Shown: positions 26,221 to 33,366 of the stretch, one piece after another | How positions within the stretch are numbered: the stretch's first letter is position 1 | Layout of the letters: each line of letters begins with the position of its first letter | Assembly: GCF_900103225.1 (NCBI RefSeq) | Contig: NZ_FNJH01000007.1 | Location: forward strand, 201,690 to 265,689 | DNA length: 64,000 bases | Source: Pseudomonas congelans | GTDB taxonomy: Bacteria; Pseudomonadota; Gammaproteobacteria; Pseudomonadales; Pseudomonadaceae | Reading direction: 5' to 3' | Translations under genes and position numbers: made by a program | Notes under the pieces: model-generated | Databases searched by the model: none | What the model saw: only the letters and a program-made list of their open reading frames with translations | Told to the model about the DNA's origin: nothing

Positions 26221-28143
26221 CTAAAAACTCAGACTCAACGCAACATTCACCCCTTGCTGGGTCACGTCGTCGTTCTTGCGCCAGTTGTAATTGCCGCGCA
26301 GTGTCAGGTCCTGGGTCAGCTTCTGGCTGACGCCCAGCGTAGCCCGATTCAGGTCGCGTTGCGGCGTGTAGCCTTCCAGCGTGAAACCGACTGACTGTAC
26401 GCTGTTGAGCGCCATGGTCACGTCTTGTTGATCGGTCTCGAACTCCCTTTCATGGGCAACTTCGCCCCACACCTGTGTGCTCGGTGTCACCTGGAATTTG
26501 CCCTGCACACCAACGCCTGCTCGCCGCGATTTGCGCGTCTGGTCACTGAAGGTCAGAGCCGTTGAACGGTCGCCTTTTTCCGAGTAGCCGTCGACATCGA
26601 TGTGCGCGTAATCGGCGCTGACGAAAGGCGACAAATGCCAGCGACTGGCCGGCCCCGCGATGTCGAAACCGACTCGCCCGCTGACAGCCCACATTTCACC
26701 GTCGGTATCGCCTTTTTCCTGGCCTTCGCTGACGCCCAGCGCGAACTTACGCTCGGCATTTTCGTAATCCAGCTTGCCGCCCGACACCGCCAGATCACCC
26801 CACCAGTGGTTGGCTTGATACTGCAGGAACGCAGTGGCGATGTAGCTGTTGAGTTTGTAGTCCGAGTCTCTGGGGCCCGCTTCAAGATCCTGGCGATACG
26901 CTCCGGCAACAACCCCGGTGCGCCAGTTTTCGGCAAACCGGTAGCTGCCGCCAATGGTCAGGTTATAGCCTCTTCCGTCAGCATCAGCCGAGCTGTCCTG
27001 CGCGTCGAAGTCCATTTTCTGACCGCCCGCCGAAAGCATGCTCTGCCACTGCCCGACGCCTTGCCAGTTACCCCAGTCGCTGAGCCACTGTGCGCGAATC
27101 TCGTCCTGATGCATGCGCAGCGTGCCATTGGCCATTTCCGGCAGCAGGCTTATCTCCCATGGCGCCGAGAGCAGCGAGTACGCATAGTCGGCCAGCAGTC
27201 GTTGTCCGGCTTCGGTAGGGTGGACGCGATCGTTGAAGAACAGTCGGCTCGGATTCGGCGTAGCACTGGTTCTGCCGTTGGTGGTGCTTTCCCGGCAGCT
27301 GTCGCCGCTGAAACAGGTACTGACCAGATTCTCGTTGGGGTCGAACCCGAAGCGTGCCGGCTCAGCGAGGATTTCATTGATCAGCAACGGAACATTCAGC
27401 GGAATGATCTGGGCATTGATCTGCGCCAGTCGGCTGACCAGTTGCTGATTGAAGCCCGCGCTGAGTGCAGAGGACGCCGAGGCCAATGGTGAACCGCTCA
27501 AGGCTGGCGTTTTACCGATGTCCGGCAGCAACCAGACCATGATGTAGCGCGCACCGGCCTGTTGCAGGGCTTGCGCGCTGTCAGCCAACTGATTGGCAGC
27601 TTGCGCGGCGCTGCTGGCGCTCAGCACACGACCTTGCAGGAAGTCGTTGCCGCCCCCGGTCAGGTAATAAAGAGCGTTGGGGTCGGCGCGAAAACCGTTG
27701 GCGGGCAGATAACCGGTCCGGCTGCGCAGCAAGGTGCCGGTCTTCGGGTCGACGACGGTGGATTGCGAGTTGATCGAGTCAAGAATCTGGTCGGTCCGAT
27801 AGCCGCCGACTGCCCAGTTATTGCCATCGGGTGCGCCCAGCGCAGCATTGACCGGCGAAGTGGACGCCGCCAGATCTCCTGCCGGAACACCGAGCATCCT
27901 GCCTATCAGCGTCGACGAGTTCAGGTTGAACGCTTCACCGCTGCCGTCCTGATAGGTTGGGCCGACACGATTGGTGAACCTGAGCGTAGAGCCCCTTGGC
28001 CCGGCGGTGTCCGGAAACTGCCCGGCATCGGCCAGACTGTCACCGAACACCACCATGGTGGAGTAGGGCGCTGCAGCAGCGGTGCCGCAGGCAAGCGATA
28101 ACAGGCAAGCCGCGAAGGGCCAGCGCCTCGATGTCTTGGTCAT
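26221..28143 (-). CDS. estA: Autotransporter GDSL esterase EstA
   Basis: A 640-residue outer-membrane lipase/esterase: signal peptide (about 1-25), GDSL hydrolase domain beginning VVFGDSLADAG (Ser36), catalytic Asp-His pair in DRVHPTEAG, then a C-terminal autotransporter beta-barrel (about 370-640) ending in the aromatic residue F. In P. aeruginosa EstA is exposed on the surface and affects rhamnolipid output and motility. The ATG at 28143 is chosen because the signal peptide then starts with MTKTSRRW; the frame extends 18 codons upstream. Confidence 0.94.
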   Translation of the reverse strand: MTKTSRRWPFAACLLSLACGTAAAAPYSTMVVFGDSLADAGQFPDTAGPRGSTLRFTNRVGPTYQDGSGEAFNLNSSTLIGRMLGVPAGDLAASTSPVNAALGAPDGNNWAVGGYRTDQILDSINSQSTVVDPKTGTLLRSRTGYLPANGFRADPNALYYLTGGGNDFLQGRVLSASSAAQAANQLADSAQALQQAGARYIMVWLLPDIGKTPALSGSPLASASSALSAGFNQQLVSRLAQINAQIIPLNVPLLINEILAEPARFGFDPNENLVSTCFSGDSCRESTTNGRTSATPNPSRLFFNDRVHPTEAGQRLLADYAYSLLSAPWEISLLPEMANGTLRMHQDEIRAQWLSDWGNWQGVGQWQSMLSAGGQKMDFDAQDSSADADGRGYNLTIGGSYRFAENWRTGVVAGAYRQDLEAGPRDSDYKLNSYIATAFLQYQANHWWGDLAVSGGKLDYENAERKFALGVSEGQEKGDTDGEMWAVSGRVGFDIAGPASRWHLSPFVSADYAHIDVDGYSEKGDRSTALTFSDQTRKSRRAGVGVQGKFQVTPSTQVWGEVAHEREFETDQQDVTMALNSVQSVGFTLEGYTPQRDLNRATLGVSQKLTQDLTLRGNYNWRKNDDVTQQGVNVALSLSF

Positions 28144-28248
28144 GAAAGGATCCCGATTGTTTTTGTTTTGTACCGGAAACGTAGCAAGATTTTTCATGAC
28201 TGCAAAGTTCGATGAACATTCTCGCGCTGCGGCGGTGCTTTTTTGACC

Positions 28249-28491
28249 TCAGGCAGCCCTGTTGGTCACGATGGCGCTCAGATAGTTGGCCAGGTCGTGC
28301 AGGTAAACGAAGGGGTGGCCCTGACGACTGCCGCCTGTACGGCTGACCTTCAAGTCGATGCGTCCTGCGTTGATCTTGCGCAGCAGATTCCTGTCGTTCG
28401 ACAGGTGCGAAAAATAACGCTCTCTGACGGCGCTCAGTGAAGGGCACGGCGTGGCGAATTCTTTGCGAAGTTGATCCAGTATTTCGTTCAT
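28249..28491 (-). CDS. prtN: PrtN-like pyocin activator protein
   Basis: An 80-residue small protein of the PrtN pyocin-activator family: a conserved RYF, then a helix-turn-helix-like core with LLRKINAGRIDLKVSR, and C-terminal VYLHDLANYL. In P. aeruginosa PrtN turns on pyocin genes once PrtR is cleaved. The start is ambiguous: ATG 28491 (MNEIL) and ATG 28515 (MQTTGSHG) are in frame and each has a GGGAG ribosome site 7 bases upstream. First gene of the tailocin control region, divergent from the DNA carrying the operators. Confidence 0.75.
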   Translation of the reverse strand: MNEILDQLRKEFATPCPSLSAVRERYFSHLSNDRNLLRKINAGRIDLKVSRTGGSRQGHPFVYLHDLANYLSAIVTNRAA

Positions 28492-28545
28492 TCCATGACT
28501 CCCTGTGGTTTGCATGTGAGTACTCCCGAAATGGGGTGCAGGCAA

Positions 28546-28605
28546 ACAATACGATATGTAGCGTCCTGTGACAATACAGTTTGTATTTTTAAATACGATT
28601 TGTAT
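28546..28605 (-). promoter_or_regulatory. prtN promoter with three repressor operators
   Basis: On the minus strand TTGTCA (28574-28569) and TATTGT (28551-28546) are spaced 17 bases apart, a good sigma-70 promoter for prtN. Three related 13-bp sites, ATACNNNNTGTAT type, lie at 28549-28560 (over the -10; last base differs), 28574-28586 and 28593-28605. The same motif recurs beside prtR at 29702 and 29735, which makes PrtR the likely binder. Confidence 0.7.
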
Positions 28606-28613
28606 CGTATCGC

Positions 28614-28862
28614 TCATAGGGAGTCGATGTACCAGCATACGTGGGCAGTGCCGTTTTCAGGGTTACGCGTCACTGTGATGCCTTCGGCTTCGCTGATCTG
28701 ATCCATGATGCGCTCCCAGTGCGCCACCGACTCTCCAGGTTCTCGAGTCAGCAGGACCTGATGCTCGATCTGGGCCTTGTCACTGTTGATAGCGTCCTGA
28801 ATCCGCTGTGCCAACGCCAGGTAAGCGTCGTGTTGCAGGGTGTCGGGGGACTGATTGAGCAT
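28614..28862 (-). CDS. DUF1654 family protein under a LexA box
   Basis: An 82-residue protein similar to the DUF1654 family of small Pseudomonas proteins (pattern: alpha-helical ALAQRIQDAINSDKAQ, then ESVAHWERIMDQI, and C-terminal aromatic strand AHVCWYI). Function unknown. The ATG at 28862 has AAGGAG upstream; a near-perfect SOS box ends 15 bases before the ATG, so it should be DNA-damage induced. DUF1654 genes often occur beside damage-inducible phage or bacteriocin loci. Confidence 0.7.
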   Translation of the reverse strand: MLNQSPDTLQHDAYLALAQRIQDAINSDKAQIEHQVLLTREPGESVAHWERIMDQISEAEGITVTRNPENGTAHVCWYIDSL

Positions 28863-28877
28863 GAATGAACTCCTTTT

Positions 28878-28897
28878 TACTGTATGTGCATACAGTA
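28878..28897. promoter_or_regulatory. LexA (SOS) box upstream of the DUF1654 gene
   Basis: TACTGTATGTGCATACAGTA has the CTGT-N8-ACAG core and matches the E. coli consensus at 17 of 20 positions; it is symmetrical except for the central two bases. It sits directly before the ribosome site of the DUF1654 gene. Confidence 0.88.
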
Positions 28898-28929
28898 ATT
28901 GAGGGGTGTTTCTCACGCAAGCTACAAAT

Positions 28930-28963
28930 GTTTCCTACACGGACACATGCCCGTGCAGGAAAC
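28930..28963. repeat. 13-bp inverted repeat between DUF1654 and prtR genes
   Basis: GTTTCCTACACGG (28930-28942) pairs with CCGTGCAGGAAAC (28951-28963), one mismatch, 8-base loop. It may be a regulator site or a terminator stem; no T-run follows. The word GTTTCCTACA also occurs upstream of the OsmC-family gene (52776). Confidence 0.55.
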
Positions 28964-28973
28964 AGTGCGCATG

Positions 28974-28997
28974 AAAAAGCCCCGATTATCGGGGCTT
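28974..28997 (-). terminator. Rho-independent terminator of prtR
   Basis: AAGCCCCGA-TTA-TCGGGGCTT, followed on the minus strand by TTT, ends the prtR transcript 20 bases after its stop codon. Confidence 0.85.
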
Positions 28998-29017
28998 GGG
29001 CGGAGCATGGCGGGTGG

Positions 29018-29665
29018 TCAGAGACGCATCGTCATCTGCCTGATGACGCCGATCAGCTTGCACTCCTCGGTTACCGGAAGTGTCGGGTAGGCGGGGTTAA
29101 GCGGCTTGAGAAAGTAGCGTCCGGCGTCTTCGACAAGTTTCTTGAACGTGGCCTCGTTGCTTTCCGGCAGTTTGGCGATGACCAGCTTGCCGGCAGTGGG
29201 CTCGATTCCGGTGTCGACCAGAATCAACATGCCTTCGGGAATGCTCTGGCCTGCGGGCGCGGTCATCGAGTCGCCACGCACTACCAGCCAGAAGGCCCTG
29301 CCCTTGGCTTTATAGTCGCTGATCTCGAAGGTGTCCGAATAACCGACAGGGTAAGGCTCGACGGCTTCATTCCAGCCACCGGCCTCCACCCAGCTGATGA
29401 CCGGATAGCGATAGAAACGTGAAGGCTGCACCGTGGGCTCCACGTTGTGCATGCCGGGTTCGCTGGCCGCGAGGGAGGTGGTGAGGATCGGCAGGCCCAG
29501 CTCGGTCAACAATCGATTGATGACCTCGATCTTCGGCTCACGCTTGCCGTTCAGCCAGTGCCCTACCGCGCCGGGCGTCACGCCCATCCGCTCAGCCATT
29601 TCTTCCTGGCTGACTTCCTGAGTTTCCATGACCTGTCTTGCGACTTCATACCATTTTCTGTTCAT
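29018..29665 (-). CDS. prtR: PrtR/CI-like self-cleaving repressor (XRE HTH + S24 peptidase)
   Basis: A 215-residue repressor: HTH domain (about 1-60, with SQEEMAERMGVTPGAVGHWLNG) and a LexA-type S24 domain with the Ala95-Gly96 cleavage site (WVEAGGW), nucleophile Ser133 (GDSM) and Lys175 (TFKKL). This is the layout of P. aeruginosa PrtR, destroyed with activated RecA help after DNA damage to release pyocin synthesis. The start MNRKWYE (29665) is by family similarity; an ATG four codons earlier is possible and neither has a clear ribosome site. All cleavage residues are intact, so the switch should work. Confidence 0.88.
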   Translation of the reverse strand: MNRKWYEVARQVMETQEVSQEEMAERMGVTPGAVGHWLNGKREPKIEVINRLLTELGLPILTTSLAASEPGMHNVEPTVQPSRFYRYPVISWVEAGGWNEAVEPYPVGYSDTFEISDYKAKGRAFWLVVRGDSMTAPAGQSIPEGMLILVDTGIEPTAGKLVIAKLPESNEATFKKLVEDAGRYFLKPLNPAYPTLPVTEECKLIGVIRQMTMRL

Positions 29666-29701
29666 GCGTCGAATCATACAGGCTGTAGGGTGTTGAGCAA
29701 T

Positions 29702-29750
29702 ATACATAATGTAATGCTTCGTTGTGTCATAAAAATACAAAATGTATTGT
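29702..29750 (+). promoter_or_regulatory. Operators and promoter between prtR and the Q-like gene
   Basis: Two more ATACNNNNTGTAT-type sites occur at 29702-29714 and 29735-29747. On the plus strand TTGTGT (29722-29727) and TATTGT (29745-29750), 17 bases apart, form a promoter for the Q-like gene with the second operator on the -10, in the same register as at prtN. The first operator probably covers the prtR promoter, giving autoregulation. Confidence 0.65.
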
Positions 29751-29818
29751 AAGGCCTTGGTTCTGTGTAGCGAAAGACGCTGCGCAGCGTTTCGGAAAGG
29801 TCCTACAGGAGAGACACG

Positions 29819-30262
29819 ATGATCGAGAAAGTAGAAGCCGTGATGCAGCATTGGGGCGAGCAGCGCATGCGCATCGGCCTGGGTGGTGGACTGAGCAGCC
29901 CGATGGCCGGGATCATGGAATGGGGCGCGTACATTCCGCGTCGTACACCCGGCTCTCGCGCGCTGGTCGGGAATGGCAGTGGTCTGGACTATATAAGCAG
30001 CGAAGTGGAGGCGGCCGTTGCGCAGCTGTCACGCAGTCCGGCAAAGAGCCGCGGGCCTGAACTGGCCCAACTGGCGACATTGCGTTATGTCGAGTCGTTG
30101 CCGGTGCGCGAGCAGATGCGTCTGGTGGGTATCAATGAAGGCGCAGACCGCACCTATCGCAACTGGATCAACAAGCTTCATCAGCAGGTGCTGGCGATTC
30201 TCGCTGAGCGCAGCGCTTCCAGAAGCAACAACGCCGCCGTCGACAAGGTTGCACGAGGGTAG
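29819..30262 (+). CDS. Q-like phage antitermination protein
   Basis: A 147-residue protein whose pattern (N-terminal HWGEQR, later WGAY, a DYISSEVEAAVAQL helix, then LATLRYVESL and a C-terminal sigma-4-like helical pair ADRTYRNWINKLHQQVL) resembles the Q antiterminator family of lambdoid phages. It is the first gene after the prtR operator and has an AGGAGAG site. Terminators inside the tailocin operon (30481 and 34884) fit a need for antitermination. Identification by pattern only; a plain transcription activator is the alternative. Confidence 0.65.
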   Translation: MIEKVEAVMQHWGEQRMRIGLGGGLSSPMAGIMEWGAYIPRRTPGSRALVGNGSGLDYISSEVEAAVAQLSRSPAKSRGPELAQLATLRYVESLPVREQMRLVGINEGADRTYRNWINKLHQQVLAILAERSASRSNNAAVDKVARG

Positions 30263-30341
30263 ATGAAGGCACGGTTTCACGCCGTTTATCCGGGTCGATT
30301 GCACAGCTGTGGCCGAACTCGTGTTGAACTCCGGTCAAACT

Positions 30342-30482
30342 CGACCCACCTCGAAACTGCCCCTTCCCAGGCTTTCCGGAGGGGGGTAAAAAGGTCCCAC
30401 GATATGCGATTTGCGCCTCAGGGCAGCAGCCCGAAACAGGCTGATCAACAGCCACAACCGGTCACTCGCGACCCACCTCGAA
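30342..30482 (+). repeat. 14-bp direct repeat flanking the region before com
   Basis: CGACCCACCTCGAA occurs at 30342-30355 and again at 30469-30482, 127 bases apart, the second copy running into the terminator. The 272-base gap 30263-30534 has no gene. These could be sites for the late regulator or loading sites of the antiterminator. Confidence 0.6.
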
Positions 30483-30506
30483 CCCCGCCTTGGCGGGGTT
30501 TTTTAT
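30481..30506 (+). terminator. Rho-independent terminator upstream of com
   Basis: AACCCCGCC-TT-GGCGGGGTT followed by TTTTATT: a strong terminator between the Q-like gene and com. It would block the tail operon unless antiterminated or bypassed by a promoter I cannot see between it and com. Confidence 0.9.
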
Positions 30507-30534
30507 TGGGTCAGACACACGGAGGCTAGTGCAA

Positions 30535-30717
30535 ATGTTGAAAGACTATCGATGCGGACAGTGCAAGAAGCTGCTGGCCCGCATGGGTGAATACACAGAG
30601 CTCCAGATCAAATGTTCCCGCTGCGGGACGTTGAATCATGTGAAGGCCGCGAGCCTCGAGTTATCGCCTTTGAGCGACATTAAAGCGGAATCCTCCGCGA
30701 CAGATCATTCGACTTAA
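30535..30717 (+). CDS. com: Com-like zinc-finger translational regulator (Mu type)
   Basis: A 60-residue protein with a four-cysteine zinc finger (C7, C10, C27, C30) and the Com signature CKKLLAR and CGTLNHVKA. In phage Mu, Com binds the com-mom mRNA and opens the hidden mom start site. Here no mom follows; the next gene, 11 bases on, is a lectin bacteriocin. ATG 30535 follows GGAGG by 9 bases. Length matches Mu Com (62). Confidence 0.88.
   Translation: MLKDYRCGQCKKLLARMGEYTELQIKCSRCGTLNHVKAASLELSPLSDIKAESSATDHST
30685..30698 (+). promoter_or_regulatory. Hairpin at the 3' end of com, upstream of llpA
   Basis: GCGGA-ATCC-TCCGC, 31 bases before the llpA ATG and inside com. It could be part of a Com-controlled RNA fold, by analogy with com-mom of Mu, but this is inference. 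Confidence 0.4.
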
Positions 30718-30728
30718 CAGGTATAAAA

Positions 30729-31583
30729 ATGTCTAGTTATTACCCAAAACACCCCGCGTATTTCACCGATGTAGGATCGTCCTACATGCCACCAGCGCAA
30801 GTCATGGTCCCAGGCCAGTACCTGCTTTCTCAGGACAAAAGATACAAGCTGTTGTTGCAAGAGGATGCCAATTTGGCGATCTACGATCAAACAAGCGGAG
30901 CCGCTGTGTGGATTGCCGATTCCAATCAGCCGTACAGCGCATCACGTCCAGGTAACGATTTCCCTCTGCATGTTTTGATGTGGGGCGGCCTGTATCTGTA
31001 CGACCCGATTCGCGGCCGCACGTGGCTAACCCGCGACGGCACCACTCAGTCTCAATCCGAACGGTATTTTCTGTCTCTCCAGAATGATGGAAACCTTGTT
31101 ATCGTCGATATCCAAGCACTGTGGTCGACGGATACAAGCGCAACCTTTACGCCTGGCGTCGCAACTGCAACCGTTTTGAATCCCGATCAGGACATGGTGG
31201 TGGCTGCAGTCTATCCGGCTGGTGAGTACAAGCTCATCTTCCAGGCTGACGGTAATCTGGTTGTGTATGACAAAGATATGTCGCCGACATGGAACTCGGG
31301 AACCCAAAATACCGGTGCTACCAGAGCCGTAATGCAGAGTGACGGAAATTTTGTAATTTACGACGGTGCTGGTAAAGCGGTTTGGCATACGAGCACTTTC
31401 GGGTTCCCAGGTGCGTACGCTCAGATCCAGGAGAACGGTGCATTCGTCATCGTGAAGAATGTTCCGATCTGGGCGCGTTTCGGGTGGGCTCCTGAGCCAG
31501 TCAAGCCTCCACGTGCTGTGTTCTATCCCGATCACAGCACCGGTCCATTTCCTCTGTTTGGCGGCATCGGTTGGGATTTTTAA
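30729..31583 (+). CDS. llpA: Lectin-like bacteriocin (LlpA / putidacin L1 family)
   Basis: A 284-residue protein of two tandem monocot-mannose-binding-lectin domains. Sugar-site motifs QxDxNxVxY: intact at 172-180 and 203-211 in the second domain, degraded at 44-52, 118-126 and 234-242, matching LlpA proteins where the C-terminal domain binds D-rhamnose-rich LPS. No signal peptide, as usual for LlpA. LlpA kills related pseudomonads from outside by acting on BamA. Codon use is less GC-rich than its neighbours, suggesting separate acquisition. It is the only cargo-like gene in the tail operon and sits directly behind com. A short C-terminal extension ends GGIGWDF. Confidence 0.9.
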   Translation: MSSYYPKHPAYFTDVGSSYMPPAQVMVPGQYLLSQDKRYKLLLQEDANLAIYDQTSGAAVWIADSNQPYSASRPGNDFPLHVLMWGGLYLYDPIRGRTWLTRDGTTQSQSERYFLSLQNDGNLVIVDIQALWSTDTSATFTPGVATATVLNPDQDMVVAAVYPAGEYKLIFQADGNLVVYDKDMSPTWNSGTQNTGATRAVMQSDGNFVIYDGAGKAVWHTSTFGFPGAYAQIQENGAFVIVKNVPIWARFGWAPEPVKPPRAVFYPDHSTGPFPLFGGIGWDF

Positions 31584-31817
31584 CCTCTGATCAACATATG
31601 CCGCGTTCCTCGATACAAGGTAGGCGGCAGGTGTTTTTTGTCTCACTGCCACGAAGTATGCGAGCAAAGAATCCTTTTGCTCGACCAAAAATTCGAATCG
31701 CGAGCTGGGCAGCACATGGCGGCCATTGCCCAGAAAGACGGCGTGATCGCCTATAGCTCTCGAATCATGACCGCGCTCCTTTGACCGTTTCCTATGGTCT
31801 TTTATTCAGAGGTAAAG
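31584..31817 (+). other. Noncoding or remnant stretch between llpA and the membrane proteins
   Basis: A 234-base gap with no supported gene. A hairpin GAGCAAA/TTTTGCTC lies at about 31660-31682. After the llpA stop the same frame stays open for about 63 codons, ending at the TGA at about 31784 (with GQHMAAIAQKDGVIAYSS), which could be the tail of a lost gene replaced by llpA; I cannot assign it to a family. Confidence 0.4.
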
Positions 31818-32207
31818 ATGGACCCAACCGACCTAGGCCCAGGCACAGCTACCTGGCTGGGCGGCACGGGCACAATTTTGCTTGGCGGCTTTCTATGGCT
31901 GCGCAAGTTTCTTTCCAGAGATGCAACAGACCGGGCGATGGACAACGCGGACATCGGCACGGTTCGGCGTCTCAATGAGCTGCTCGACTCCGAGCGCCAG
32001 GCGCGCAAGGAGGCTGAAGCGAGGGCTGACCAGTTTGCCAAGGAGCGCAACGAGCTTGCCGCTGCGGTTGGCCGGATGGAGGGCAAGATCGAGGCGCTCA
32101 CCAGCCACATCGTTCAACTCACCGACAAGGTCACCACGCAAAGCGCCGAAATTGCCCGGCTGCGATCCCAACTCGGAGGTGCAAACGATGCACAGATGCG
32201 CAATTGA
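31818..32207 (+). CDS. Small membrane-anchored coiled-coil protein, possible holin
   Basis: A 129-residue protein: a Gly-rich hydrophobic segment (about 9-28), then a long charged coiled coil (about 40-125). AGAGG before the ATG at 31818; an upstream in-frame ATG (31794) lacks one. Its place between the regulators and tail genes is where P. syringae tailocin loci often carry a holin-annotated gene. The single membrane helix and large cytoplasmic coil are not decisive; function is uncertain. Confidence 0.6.
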   Translation: MDPTDLGPGTATWLGGTGTILLGGFLWLRKFLSRDATDRAMDNADIGTVRRLNELLDSERQARKEAEARADQFAKERNELAAAVGRMEGKIEALTSHIVQLTDKVTTQSAEIARLRSQLGGANDAQMRN

Positions 32208-32526
32208 TTTCATCGCTCGCCATTGGTGGCGGCGTCTGGAGGTGTGGCTGATTTCCGTGCTGCTGATCGCTGGCTGTCTGATGCTCGGTTTTCAGGCCGG
32301 GCAGTGGTCGGCGAATGCCGAGCATACGCAGCAGCTGGCCGAGGTTCGCAATGCCTACGACGCAGCGCTTGGCAAGCGCGATCGGCGCCTGGACAGGCTG
32401 GCCGAAACCACCACCCAGGCGGCAGACAAGGTCGAGAGTGCCGCATCGATTGCCAATCAGGCCGCTCACACGGCCAGCCGTGCTGCAGACAAGGCTGATG
32501 AAGCGTTGGGCAAGGCGAACCAGTAG
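32188..32526 (+). CDS. Second membrane-anchored Ala-rich coiled-coil protein
   Basis: A 112-residue protein with one TM helix (about 18-38, WLISVLLIAGCLMLG) followed by a helical tail with Ala-rich heptads (QAADKVESAASIANQ and ADKADEALGKAN). It overlaps the previous gene by 20 bases with GGAGG before its ATG, so the two are coupled and may form a holin/antiholin-like or spanin-like pair. I do not recognise the family. Confidence 0.6.
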   Translation: MHRCAIDFIARHWWRRLEVWLISVLLIAGCLMLGFQAGQWSANAEHTQQLAEVRNAYDAALGKRDRRLDRLAETTTQAADKVESAASIANQAAHTASRAADKADEALGKANQ

Positions 32527-32572
32527 GCGTTACCCACGCCGCAATCAACCTTCAACACACGCGGAACCCCTC

Positions 32573-33163
32573 ATGAAGATAACCCCGATAGTTGCCCATT
32601 TGCAGGCGACCTGCCCGAGCTTTGCCGGGCGAATCAGTGCCGGTATCGACTGGGCTGCGGTCGCCCTCGGCGATCAGCTCGCCCATCCGTCGGCGTATGT
32701 GATTGCCACGGGTGATCAGTCCACCGCCAACGACTTGCAGAACGTCATTCGCCAGAACATCACCGACACGATCGATGTCGTGGTGGTGCTCGATGGCGGC
32801 GACAAGCGCGGGCAGGAAGCCAGTGACCAACTGCATGCCCTGCGCGGCGAACTGTGGCGTGCACTGGTGGGCTGGAATCCGGATCAGGATTACGACGCGA
32901 TGCAGTACACCGGTGGCGCGCTGGTGCAGATCAGCGGCGACCGGGTGACGTATCGCTTCGGGTTTGCAGCGCAGTTTCAACTGGGCCGCAACACCTCCAA
33001 TCAGCCTGCCGAGACCTGGCACGAAGCGTATCTGGATGGTTTGCCTGGGTTTACCGGCGCCACCCTCGAGATGGACTGCGTTGACCCCGCAGATCCGAAT
33101 TTGAAATCCCCCGGCCCTGATGGCCGTATCGAAGCGAAGTTCACAGCAGAGGTAACCCCATGA
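32573..33163 (+). CDS. Mu gp37-like protein (DUF1834), tail terminator family
   Basis: A 196-residue protein of the Mu gp37/DUF1834 family, which in Mu-like phages lies just before gp38 and the tail sheath and is thought to act in tail completion. Core conserved parts are VVVVLDGGDKRGQ and the GWNPDQDYDAMQYTGG region. It is the first structural gene of the contractile tail cluster and overlaps gp38 by 4 bases. Confidence 0.82.
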   Translation: MKITPIVAHLQATCPSFAGRISAGIDWAAVALGDQLAHPSAYVIATGDQSTANDLQNVIRQNITDTIDVVVVLDGGDKRGQEASDQLHALRGELWRALVGWNPDQDYDAMQYTGGALVQISGDRVTYRFGFAAQFQLGRNTSNQPAETWHEAYLDGLPGFTGATLEMDCVDPADPNLKSPGPDGRIEAKFTAEVTP

Positions 33164-33348
33164 CTCAACGCATCACTGTAGTACCGGCCGAGGGCCGCAC
33201 TGTGCCGGATCCGGAGGCGGGCGATTTGCTGCCCGTCGAAGGCCGGCAGGTGACCTTCAACGCCTGGTGGCAGCGTCGTCAGAACGACGGCGACATCACC
33301 ATTCAAACCGAGCAATCCACCACCACCCATCAAGCCTTCACGGCTTAA
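33160..33348 (+). CDS. Mu gp38-like protein (DUF2635)
   Basis: A 62-residue DUF2635 protein, with the family pattern AEGRTVPDPEAGDLLPVEGR. In Mu-like tails it sits between gp37 and the sheath; its role is unknown. ATG overlaps the gp37 stop. AGAGG precedes the start. Confidence 0.82.
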   Translation: MTQRITVVPAEGRTVPDPEAGDLLPVEGRQVTFNAWWQRRQNDGDITIQTEQSTTTHQAFTA

Positions 33349-33366
33349 CCAAGAGGAAGCCAAACA

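Noticed and set aside
31571..31756. Small open frame (61 codons) after llpA
   Set aside because: No ribosome site, basic random-looking sequence and overlap with the llpA end; treated as noncoding.
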